DNA of 39,311 nt from Pseudomonadales bacterium (GTDB lineage Bacteria; Pseudomonadota; Gammaproteobacteria; Pseudomonadales; Pseudohongiellaceae): contig JANQJM010000039.1 of NCBI GenBank assembly GCA_028281635.1, forward strand, positions 1 through 39,311, read 5' to 3'. Shown piece after piece: positions 32,215 through 39,311 of the stretch. Positions within the stretch are counted from its first letter, which is position 1; each line of letters starts with the position of its first letter. A program made the translations under genes and the position numbers. The notes below the pieces were generated by a model, which was not told the origin of the DNA, did no database searches, and saw nothing but the letters and a program-made list of their open reading frames with translations.

Positions 32215-33444
32215 TCACGCTGGCACAGGTTTGAGTTGTGCGCTGTAGTCCTGTTCTTGAATCGGCCAGTGCAAGAGCGCGGCAGTTATTCCCAGGATGA
32301 TTCCCGCAATCCAGATACCGTCGTAGTTGCCATACTGTTGGTACCACCAACCTCCAAGCCACACTCCAATGAAGCTGCCCAATTGATGGCTGAGAAAAAC
32401 GATGCCATAGAGAAAGGACATATAACGAGTGCCAAAGAACACAGCGACCAATCCCGATGTAGGAGGTACTGTGGCCAGCCACAAAAACCCCATCGCTGCG
32501 CTGAAAGCCAACACCGTGACCAGGGAGACTGGGACCATCAGGAATATCGAGATAGTTATCGCGCGACTGATATATATCCAGGTCAGGAGTTTGCGCATAG
32601 AGCGTTTGCCGCTTACCACACCAGCGTAGTATGCGCCGGCTACATTGCACAGCCCGATCAGACTGATACTCCAGGCGCCAATTTGCGCAGAAAAACCCAG
32701 ATCAATGAGATACCCCGGCATATGTACGGTAATGAATGCCAGGTGGAAACCGCACACGAAAAATCCCATGATGAGAAGCCGATATGAGCTCACGGAGAAT
32801 GCCTTTCGGGCAATGCTCGTTAAGTTCGTTTCATCCGCTTCCGCTGAAGCGTTTTCTGCCGCACCTCCGTACTTGGCCAATGGCAGGCAAAAAATAGCCA
32901 TCAGAAAGCCGGATAGCCCAAGAATCTGCAGGGCCAACATCCAGCCCGCCATATCCACCGCGAATTGCACGACAGGCACCACCAGAAACTGTCCCAGGCT
33001 GCCAGCGGCGGTTCCGATACCCATGGCCCAGCCACGTTTCTCTTCCGGGACTGCTCTGGCTATAGAGGGCAGAACGATGCCAAACGAGGTGCCAGCAATT
33101 CCGGCGCCGACTAGCAGACCGGCGCTGCTGATTATCTGCAGCTCGGTAGTAGAGGCTGACATCGCCAACATACCTGTGGCATAGCAGGCGGCACCGCCAA
33201 GCAACACTTTGAGGTTGCCGTATTTATCTGCTAGACCGCCAGCGACTATTGCGCTTATTCCCCACATCAGATTCTGGATAGCCAATGCCAGGGCTAACAC
33301 ATCTCGGCCCCAACCCCGTGCTTCTGACATGGGTACCATGAACAGTCCAAATCCCGCGCGGTAGCCAAAAGACAATACAAGCAGCGCACAAGCACTGATC
33401 AGTACAGTCATGTAAGTATTTTTGGCAACACTGGGTGAAGTCAT
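32215..33444 (-). CDS. MFS transporter
   Basis: The 409-residue protein has twelve predicted membrane helices in two halves separated by a charged loop (around residues 197-212). N-half motifs include YRAGFGLFMVPMSEARGWGRDVLALALAIQNLMWG and the loop 2-3 motif GGLADKYGNLKVLLGG. The pattern resembles the monocarboxylate/oxalate-formate antiporter group of the major facilitator superfamily, but the substrate is undetermined. It converges with the arsR gene. Confidence 0.92.
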   Translation of the reverse strand: MTSPSVAKNTYMTVLISACALLVLSFGYRAGFGLFMVPMSEARGWGRDVLALALAIQNLMWGISAIVAGGLADKYGNLKVLLGGAACYATGMLAMSASTTELQIISSAGLLVGAGIAGTSFGIVLPSIARAVPEEKRGWAMGIGTAAGSLGQFLVVPVVQFAVDMAGWMLALQILGLSGFLMAIFCLPLAKYGGAAENASAEADETNLTSIARKAFSVSSYRLLIMGFFVCGFHLAFITVHMPGYLIDLGFSAQIGAWSISLIGLCNVAGAYYAGVVSGKRSMRKLLTWIYISRAITISIFLMVPVSLVTVLAFSAAMGFLWLATVPPTSGLVAVFFGTRYMSFLYGIVFLSHQLGSFIGVWLGGWWYQQYGNYDGIWIAGIILGITAALLHWPIQEQDYSAQLKPVPA

Positions 33445-33533
33445 AAAACTCAGACAGTAAAACTGAAAGCGGGATGATCCGATGTTGCAGGCAACTGGAT
33501 GGGGTTTGAACTGCGAACTGCGGAAAGCTTAGT

Positions 33534-34808
33534 TTAGCCTAGTAGGGCGCGGAACAGGTAGAAAAATGCAATGGATAGGGCGGCACCCACCGGCAGGGTG
33601 ACAATCCAGGATAGGAAAATTCTTCCAACCACGCCTAAATTCAGCGCGCCGATGCCCCGCGCCATACCAACACCGAGCACTGCGCCTACCAGAGTATGGG
33701 TGGTGGAGACAGGAATGCCGGTACCAGACGCGATCACAACCGTGGTTGCGGCAGCAATCTCCGCGGCAAATCCCCTACTTGGGGTCAACTCTGTGATGTT
33801 GCGGCCAATAGTCGCGATCACCCGATAGCCGAGTGTCGCCAGACCCACGACAATTCCGCCACCTCCAAGAAACAGAATCCAAACTGGCAGTGCTGATTCT
33901 TCGGCAAAGACTCCGCCGTTGCTGACGACGGAATTTACAGCAGCCAGCGGGCCAATGGCGTTCGCCACATCATTCGAGCCGTGAGCGAAAGCCATGGAAC
34001 AAGCGGTGAAAATCATGAGCACACCAAACAGACGCTCTAAAGATGAAAACCGGTTCTCCTCGTTCTCGGCAGGGTCTTCCTGGATATTGCGCAACAAGAA
34101 AAAACCAATGGTCATCACTATGATGCCGATAACTGCAGCGTAAATGGTCGCCTGCCCAAAAGAGACTTCCAACCCGACGTGGCTCAAGCCTTTTACCAGG
34201 GTCACCATGGAAATCATAAATCCAACCAGAAAGATGTAGCCGGGAATAAACTTCTTGGCGTTAGCGAATGGGTCTTCAGTGTCTAAAACCAGATACTGCA
34301 CACTCATAAAAATGCCGAAGGCAATGACCCCGGAAAACACTGGTGAAACCACCCAGCTGGCGACGATGGAAGCAACCTGGCCCCACATCACTGAATCGGC
34401 TGAGATACCGACTACGGCGAAACCGACGATAGCTCCAATAATCGAATGAGTAGTGGATACTGGCCAACCCTTCCAGGAAGCCAACAATAGCCAGACTCCT
34501 GCAGCTAACAAGGAAGACAACATGCCATAGACCAGGAGTTCTGGATTCTGGTCGAAGCCTGCAGTCTCCACGTCGATAATGCCACTACGAATTGTTGAGG
34601 TGACTTCACCGCCTGCCAAATAGGCGCCAGAGAATTCGAAGACCATGGCAATGATGATCGCCTGTTTGATGGTAATCGCGCGGGCACCAACCGAGGTGCC
34701 CATGGCATTGGCGACATCGTTCGCTCCCACGCCATAGGCCATAAAAAACCCGAAGACGCAGGCCATTATCAGCAGCATAGTGCCGTACTGGGATAGTATT
34801 TCTGACAT
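33534..34808 (-). CDS. pit: inorganic phosphate transporter, PiT family
   Basis: The 424-residue protein has the duplicated PiT signature: GVGANDVANAMGTSVGARAITIKQA near the N-terminus and AHGSNDVANAIGPLAAV in the second half, with GWPVSTTHSIIGAIVG and GIPVSTTHTLVGAVLG. About ten to eleven membrane helices are expected. PiT proteins import phosphate (as metal-phosphate with protons, or with sodium). The DUF47 regulator gene lies 33 bp upstream on the same strand, the classic pairing. Confidence 0.95.
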   Translation of the reverse strand: MSEILSQYGTMLLIMACVFGFFMAYGVGANDVANAMGTSVGARAITIKQAIIIAMVFEFSGAYLAGGEVTSTIRSGIIDVETAGFDQNPELLVYGMLSSLLAAGVWLLLASWKGWPVSTTHSIIGAIVGFAVVGISADSVMWGQVASIVASWVVSPVFSGVIAFGIFMSVQYLVLDTEDPFANAKKFIPGYIFLVGFMISMVTLVKGLSHVGLEVSFGQATIYAAVIGIIVMTIGFFLLRNIQEDPAENEENRFSSLERLFGVLMIFTACSMAFAHGSNDVANAIGPLAAVNSVVSNGGVFAEESALPVWILFLGGGGIVVGLATLGYRVIATIGRNITELTPSRGFAAEIAAATTVVIASGTGIPVSTTHTLVGAVLGVGMARGIGALNLGVVGRIFLSWIVTLPVGAALSIAFFYLFRALLG

Positions 34809-34841
34809 CTTGTAGTTACTCGATAGCGCTTCTTCTTATTA

Positions 34842-35516
34842 TTAGCTGGCCATTAGAACTAGCAGTCTTGATCCTGCTTTTCTTGCTGAGTGGGCAATAG
34901 ATCCGATGCAGTCGATGAATTTATAGAGAAAGATCGCATCAACTGGTGGCATCGACTGTTCTTGCTTTACGACTTCCCTCAATAGCTCGAATTCAGTTTT
35001 TTCGTTAGAAGATTCCATCTCGTCGAGTCTTGATATCAGGGTGGCTACGAAGTCAGCTTCCTTGCCTCTGAATCCGGTTTCCAATAATTCATCGAGTTCA
35101 TTAATGACAGTTTGCGCCTGCCTGGTGATGGATTGTGTGCTCTCAAAAAACGCAGTAGACGGAGCCAACAGTTCCTGAGGTATCACCATCTTTCTTATTA
35201 GCACCATCGTTGCAGCGTCTTTGCACCGAAATGTTATGTCATCTTGAATTCTTAACAATTCTAGTAAATCAGAGCGGGCGACTGGCAGGAACAAGCTGGT
35301 GGGGAGGTGTGTGCGAATATCCCGTTTGATCTCGTCAGCATCACTCTTGGTCTCCATAAGCGATGCATGCAGCTCTTCAACTCTGTCCCAATCTTCCTGG
35401 GCGCTGGCGGTGATGATGTCCCCCAGCAAATCCACGCAGGCCTTCGCCTTTCCCATGTGGCCCTCTAGTGGGCGAATAGGAGAGCGGCCAAAAATTGCGC
35501 CAATTGGGTTAGTCAC
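34842..35516 (-). CDS. DUF47/TIGR00153 family PhoU-like phosphate transport regulator
   Basis: The 224-residue, all-helical protein matches the TIGR00153/DUF47 group: NPIGAIFGRSPIRPLEGHMGKAKACVDLL, with RDIRTHLPTSLFLPVARSDLLELLRIQDDI and EVVKQEQSMPPVDAIFLYKFIDCIGSIAHSARKAGSRLLVL. These PhoU-like proteins accompany PiT transporters and are thought to regulate them. GTG 35516 has an AGGAAA site upstream. It is the promoter-proximal gene of the pair. Confidence 0.93.
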   Translation of the reverse strand: MTNPIGAIFGRSPIRPLEGHMGKAKACVDLLGDIITASAQEDWDRVEELHASLMETKSDADEIKRDIRTHLPTSLFLPVARSDLLELLRIQDDITFRCKDAATMVLIRKMVIPQELLAPSTAFFESTQSITRQAQTVINELDELLETGFRGKEADFVATLISRLDEMESSNEKTEFELLREVVKQEQSMPPVDAIFLYKFIDCIGSIAHSARKAGSRLLVLMAS

Positions 35517-35822
35517 TGCGGAAGTTTCCTGAAATCTAACGCGGCGTATTAAATCACTCCGTTGCCCCCAGAGCCAGTGCCGCAGAGGACTTTTGATGAA
35601 TTAATCCTGGATTTATTACAGCCCAGTAATATAGGTACCTGGCGATAGATTTACGAGCTAGAAATTGAGTGAGGACTATGGTTATTCAGCTTGGCGCCGT
35701 GGTGGGTGTTGGCAGCAGACCGAAGTCATGGATGGCTAATTACTGATTCTTCGACTTTTGCTCCGCAGCACATCCTGCTATGTTTGCGCATCGAAAAGTA
35801 GTACCAAGGAACCGAAATACTG
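35517..35822 (+). other. 306-bp divergent intergenic region, no firm gene
   Basis: The region separates the phosphate genes (-) from the ferredoxin/P450 genes (+) and should hold both promoters, though no strong box pair stands out. A 22-codon ORF at 35678-35746 has a good GTGAGG site three bases before its ATG but no recognisable product; it may be a leader peptide or chance. Confidence 0.5.
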
Positions 35823-36143
35823 ATGATAAAAATTCTCTTTGTCGAACACGATGGCAACGAACATCCTGTGGAAGTAGAAGCAGGAAGCTCGGTGATGCTC
35901 GCAGCCGTGACCAATGGTGTGCCAGGGATCGACGCTGACTGCGGTGGTGCCTGCTCATGTGCCACATGCCATGTTTATGTGAATGAGGAGTGGGTGGACA
36001 AGCTCGAAGAAATTAGCCCTATGGAAGAAGCTATGCTGAGTCTTAGCAGCGATAGAAAGGGCAACTCCCGTCTGTCTTGCCAGATTAAGGTCACCGAAGA
36101 GATTGATGGTCTCGTTGTACAAACTCCTGAATTCCAATTCTAG
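35823..36143 (+). CDS. 2Fe-2S ferredoxin, putidaredoxin/adrenodoxin type
   Basis: The 106-residue ferredoxin has the cluster ligands C40-x5-C46-x2-C49 and C86 (DCGGACSCATCHVYV ... RLSCQIKV), the spacing of vertebrate-type and P450-linked ferredoxins, plus an extra Cys at 44. The N-terminal IKILFVEHDGNEHPVEVEAGSSVMLAAVTNGVPGI is standard for the family. It passes electrons from a ferredoxin reductase to the P450 encoded 55 bp downstream. No reductase gene is visible nearby. Confidence 0.95.
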   Translation: MIKILFVEHDGNEHPVEVEAGSSVMLAAVTNGVPGIDADCGGACSCATCHVYVNEEWVDKLEEISPMEEAMLSLSSDRKGNSRLSCQIKVTEEIDGLVVQTPEFQF

Positions 36144-36198
36144 CTCCTGGTCTACTATGATTTAGGTACCTGTTCATTTAAGTGTTGAATTTCGATTT

Positions 36199-37482
36199 AT
36201 GACTGACACAGCAAATACAACTCGAGCGAAAGATCCTACTACCCAAAGTAAGTGGAGTATGGTTGGACGTGATCCCTACACCATGCCCCTGGAAGAAATA
36301 GATTTGTCTCATCCAGGAGTATGGCAGGCGAACGAAATGCATCCGTTCATGGAGCGTTTAAGACGAGAAGATCCTGTACATTTCTGTGCCGATTCGGCGG
36401 TTGGGCCCTATTGGTCAGTGATGAAGTATCGCGACATCATGCAGGTCGATACTTCGCATCAGATTTACTCTTCAGAACCCACTATCGGTATCGTCGACCA
36501 ATTCGAAGAGTTCACGCTGCCTATGTTTATTGCGATGGATCCGCCAAAGCATGACGAGCAGCGACGCATCGCACAGCCAGTGGCAGCGCCAGCTAATCTG
36601 AAGAAACTTGAATCGTTGATTCGGCAGCGCGTGTGCACTATTTTGGATAGCTTGCCTGTGGGCGAGGAGTTTGACTGGGTGGAACGTGTTTCGGTTGAGC
36701 TGACCACGCAGATGCTGGCCACCTTGTTCGATTTCCCCTTTGACGAGCGCTACAAGCTAACGCACTGGTCCGATGTGGCGACGGCCATTCCCGGAGCCGG
36801 TGTCGTCGATACCTATGAGGAGCGTTGGAATATCATGCAGGAGTGTTTGGCGTATTTCACCAAGCTGCGTGATGAGCGTATCAATGCCGAGCCTGGCAAC
36901 GACCTGGTGTCTATGCTTGCACACGGTGAGGCGACACGTAACATGCCTCCTATGGAGTTTCTGGGCAATATTTTGCTCCTTATTGTGGGCGGCAATGACA
37001 CAACCCGCAATTCTATCTCTGGAGGCGTGTTGGCGCTCAATGAAAATCCCGGTGAGTATGACAAGCTGCGCAACGACCCATCACTGATACCGAATATGGT
37101 TTCAGAAATAATTCGCTGGCAAACACCGCTTGCCTACATGCGCAGAACCGCGCTGGTTGACACTGAACTTGGCGGCAAACAAATTCGTGCAGGCGACAAG
37201 GTGGTAATGTGGTACGCCTCTGGCAATCGTGATGAAGAGGTGATCGAGAATGCTAATCAATTCTTGATTGATCGCGACAAGGCCCGACAGCATCTGTCTT
37301 TCGGATTCGGTTTGCACCGTTGTATGGGCAATAGATTGGCAGAAATGCAGCTTAGAATCCTGTGGGAAGAAATTTCGACTCGCTTTCATACAGTCGAAGT
37401 GACTGGTGAGCCACAAAGAGTGTATTCAAGTTTCGTAAATGGCTTTGCTCATTTGCCGGTGACTTTGCACTCACTGAAGTAA
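36199..37482 (+). CDS. cytochrome P450, CYP153-type alkane/fatty-acid omega-hydroxylase
   Basis: The 427-residue P450 has the heme-ligand Cys375 in FGFGLHRCMGNRLAEMQLRILWEE, the oxygen-activation Thr in GGNDTTRNSISGG (from residue 264) and the ExxR Glu in EIIRWQTPLAYMRRTA. MFIAMDPPKHDEQRRIAQPVAAPANL, VGEEFDWVERVSVELTTQMLATLFDFPF and DKVVMWYASGNRDEEVI are hallmarks of the CYP153 family, soluble enzymes that hydroxylate the terminal carbon of medium-chain alkanes and acids. With the ferredoxin it forms two of the three components of the system. The beta-oxidation genes elsewhere in the window could metabolise the products. Confidence 0.93.
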   Translation: MTDTANTTRAKDPTTQSKWSMVGRDPYTMPLEEIDLSHPGVWQANEMHPFMERLRREDPVHFCADSAVGPYWSVMKYRDIMQVDTSHQIYSSEPTIGIVDQFEEFTLPMFIAMDPPKHDEQRRIAQPVAAPANLKKLESLIRQRVCTILDSLPVGEEFDWVERVSVELTTQMLATLFDFPFDERYKLTHWSDVATAIPGAGVVDTYEERWNIMQECLAYFTKLRDERINAEPGNDLVSMLAHGEATRNMPPMEFLGNILLLIVGGNDTTRNSISGGVLALNENPGEYDKLRNDPSLIPNMVSEIIRWQTPLAYMRRTALVDTELGGKQIRAGDKVVMWYASGNRDEEVIENANQFLIDRDKARQHLSFGFGLHRCMGNRLAEMQLRILWEEISTRFHTVEVTGEPQRVYSSFVNGFAHLPVTLHSLK

Positions 37483-37506
37483 GTTTGTTGGGAGCTGCGA
37501 ATGCTC

Positions 37507-38565
37507 TCAGTCTGGTCTCACCAGATAAAACAAACAATCCTTTCTGGCGATCTCAGGATTGGTAGTTACCATGAAAAGCTTGAGTCTGCCGGTTGGGTAG
37601 AGCGCACCTTCCCGCAGTTCAAAAAACTGTGATGCTTGTTGTTCTCCCAGGGGGTTTTTTACTGCCAGAGTGTCATCCAGATTTCCGGACACGAATCCCA
37701 GGCGGTCCTGTCTGTCCACATAGCCAAAGTTGTGATTCTCAATATCCGGAAGCAAGGTGACTCCGTCGTCCATCAGGCAGTGATCGCCATAGGCAATTTC
37801 ACTTCCCTTCTTAAGCTCTAGCCGCAGGGGATTGTGAAAGAACTCCAGAGACATATCCGTATGTCCAATCGCCAGAACATCTTGCTGGGTCATGTAACGC
37901 TCCAATCCATCCGTGGCTAGCCGATGTGACTCCTGATCCTGCGCGCCCCCGCACTCAATGGTTACGGTAGGTACCAGATTCTCACTGATTTCCATTAACG
38001 CACCGAGTTTGATATCTGTCACGATCATCCGGTGAGTGAATAGTGAGACAAGCGCATCGTGCTTCGCATCCATGAACGTAGTCACGCCAAAGGAAGGGCT
38101 AGAACCTGAAGTATTATGAATATCAATGACACACTCCGGACGGTAAGAATCCAGCTTCTTTATAATTTCCTGGGCCAGTAGATCCTGCTCGCTATCACCA
38201 TACGGGGGTTGGAAGCAGCGATTCAGGTCTTTTTGGTGCGGCAACATACGATAGATGAAGCCCGGTGCCTGTTTAGCAGCGTCCACACTTGGAATGAGGA
38301 TGTGGATGTCCACCGCTGGCGCTATCTGTTTTTCTAGTAGATTAAAAACTGCATGTAAGCCGGATGGTTCATTGCCATGTAATAGAGTTGTGGCAAAACG
38401 GCAGCGAGAGGTATCTTGTCCGCTTAGGTGAATATGAGTGGGGCCCGCCAAGTTTTCGAGAAACTCGTAGACATTCTCTCCCAGCTCAATAGGTTTCGGG
38501 TTTTTCCAATATCGAAACTTCCCCGCCTCAGTTGAACTACCTTGTTGCAAACTGACTACTGCCAC
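37507..38565 (-). CDS. succinylglutamate desuccinylase/aspartoacylase family zinc carboxypeptidase-like protein
   Basis: The 352-residue protein has the zinc-binding HGNE (H63, E66, in LLHGNEPSGLHAV), then NRCF and DIHNTSGSSPSFG with a third His, the M14-like arrangement of the desuccinylase/aspartoacylase family. These metalloenzymes remove acyl groups from amino acids or cleave short peptides; the exact substrate is unknown. The GTG start (38565) overlaps the end of the upstream glutamate-cysteine-ligase-like gene by 10 bp, so the two are translationally coupled and probably functionally linked, perhaps in gamma-glutamyl or thiol peptide metabolism (inference). Confidence 0.88.
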   Translation of the reverse strand: MAVVSLQQGSSTEAGKFRYWKNPKPIELGENVYEFLENLAGPTHIHLSGQDTSRCRFATTLLHGNEPSGLHAVFNLLEKQIAPAVDIHILIPSVDAAKQAPGFIYRMLPHQKDLNRCFQPPYGDSEQDLLAQEIIKKLDSYRPECVIDIHNTSGSSPSFGVTTFMDAKHDALVSLFTHRMIVTDIKLGALMEISENLVPTVTIECGGAQDQESHRLATDGLERYMTQQDVLAIGHTDMSLEFFHNPLRLELKKGSEIAYGDHCLMDDGVTLLPDIENHNFGYVDRQDRLGFVSGNLDDTLAVKNPLGEQQASQFFELREGALYPTGRLKLFMVTTNPEIARKDCLFYLVRPD

Positions 38566-39311
38566 TGAGCGACTGGGATATTGTCAGCGCTGTTTTTCTG
38601 GTATTGAAGTAGCATCTCTACCAGTGCTTCTCGCTTGTGCATGTGGTTTCTTAACTCGGCTAGTTTATTTAACTGCCAGCGGGAACCGGTCTGCCTGCTT
38701 TGCAGTCTCTCATCGATGACTTCCAGGAAAGGTCTGAAGTCTTCTTCAAGAAATCCCATTGCGCTGAGGTGTTCGGGAACTTCCGGTAGCAATTTCTCGA
38801 GTATGGCTGGTACTGAATAGTATTCCGGCTGGGTTTGTTTTAAAGATGGCCAGAAAAGCTCGGCGTCCAAACCTTTCTGCGCGGCGCGATAAAAATTAGC
38901 GGTGCAATAGGTAAACGGAATAGCGGGTAGCAGGCCTTTTATGTCATTCTGCATAACCTTAGCAAGACCGATAGCCAGGGCAGCATTTGCCAGCATGTCG
39001 ACAATGCTAGGCCCAGCGGGCAGGGACCGCAATTCGATACGCAGATGACCTCCATCCGCTGGATCGTAAACCGGGCGATTCCAAAGCCAGATTGATCCCT
39101 GATGCAGCCGCAGTTCATGAAGTTCAGGAGTGCCGCCTGCTTCCACTATTGCCTCTGGATCCTCTTCGCCAGAATCCGGGAGTATTGGTCGGTACAACAA
39201 GGCCGCTTCGGCAAACAGTTCGAAGGCACCATCTCTTATCCAGTTATTACCGAAATTTACCCGTGCCGGCATGGGGTGCATGGAGTCTTTAGGGCGACAA
39301 TCAATCAAGTC
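38556..39311 (-). CDS. glutamate-cysteine-ligase-like (GCS2 family) protein, N-terminus outside the window
   Basis: The frame is open to the window edge, so the 5' part of the gene is missing; about 252 codons are visible. GTPELHELRLHQGSIWLWNRPVYDP and GGHLRIELRSLPAGPSIVDMLANAALAIGLA match the carboxylate-amine-ligase/glutamate-cysteine-ligase family 2 core, whose members join glutamate to an amino acid with ATP. Whether this one makes gamma-glutamylcysteine cannot be told. It is followed with a 10-bp overlap by a zinc desuccinylase-like gene, a stable pairing suggesting one pathway. Confidence 0.8.
   Translation of the reverse strand, partial: DLIDCRPKDSMHPMPARVNFGNNWIRDGAFELFAEAALLYRPILPDSGEEDPEAIVEAGGTPELHELRLHQGSIWLWNRPVYDPADGGHLRIELRSLPAGPSIVDMLANAALAIGLAKVMQNDIKGLLPAIPFTYCTANFYRAAQKGLDAELFWPSLKQTQPEYYSVPAILEKLLPEVPEHLSAMGFLEEDFRPFLEVIDERLQSRQTGSRWQLNKLAELRNHMHKREALVEMLLQYQKNSADNIPVAQWQ

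Noticed and set aside
31586..33444. A genomic island inserted at selC
   Set aside because: selC is a known integration site, but no integrase, no repeated tRNA 3' end and no change in gene style is visible downstream.

Overview
The window looks like chromosomal DNA from a free-living, probably marine, aerobic gammaproteobacterium. The base composition is near 50% G+C, and the gene set is typical of that group: a PiT phosphate transporter with its DUF47 partner, DUF3301, LOG, beta-oxidation enzymes and CYP153 alkane hydroxylase. I see no rRNA, phage genes, transposase or CRISPR array. GTG and TTG starts are common.

Layout. 1-3379: lipid catabolism on the + strand (3' end of a multifunctional beta-oxidation protein, then a pair of acyl-CoA dehydrogenases). 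3449-7749: a + strand run of small enzymes and membrane proteins (2-oxoglutarate oxygenase, zinc peptidase, LOG, DUF2237, deazaflavin-reductase-like protein, SGNH hydrolase). 7769-9373: an exported VOC protein and an exported DUF4329 protein. 9434-11843: a fused anthranilate synthase trpE(G) behind a short ORF with tandem Trp codons and alternative hairpins, a layout known from rhizobia. 12027-15695 (-): a four-gene cluster of small membrane protein, CPTC thioredoxin-like protein, UGSC-family protein and thiolase. The UGSC gene is interrupted by one in-frame UGA that best reads as selenocysteine. 15906-18335: a TerB-like/BRCT protein, an SPFH protein and a ribbon-helix-helix microprotein. 18449-21876: an ECF sigma factor, an anti-sigma-like HEAT protein and a DUF4097 solenoid. 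22013-23548: a TetR regulator and an MddA-like methyltransferase, each behind the same perfect palindrome. 23590-27535 (-): a MacAB-like export system and a Yip1 protein. 27723-31585: MATE transporter, DUF3301, FabH-like synthase and DUF547 protein. 31647-31742: tRNA-Sec (selC). 31896-35516: ArsR regulator, MFS transporter, phosphate transporter and DUF47. 35823-37482: 2Fe-2S ferredoxin and CYP153. 37507-39311 (-): deacylase-like metallopeptidase and a glutamate-cysteine-ligase-like protein that runs off the window.

The most interesting signal is the selenium pair. A gene with an in-frame UGA in a UGSCTSC motif has a bacterial SECIS-like hairpin right after the UGA, and an unmistakable tRNA-Sec gene lies 18 kb away in the same window. 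The UGSC protein is embedded with a CPTC thioredoxin-like protein of unknown function and a thiolase, so the cluster is a candidate selenium-dependent thiol-redox system. The second strongest signal is the rhizobial-style trpL-trpE(G) unit in a gammaproteobacterial setting.
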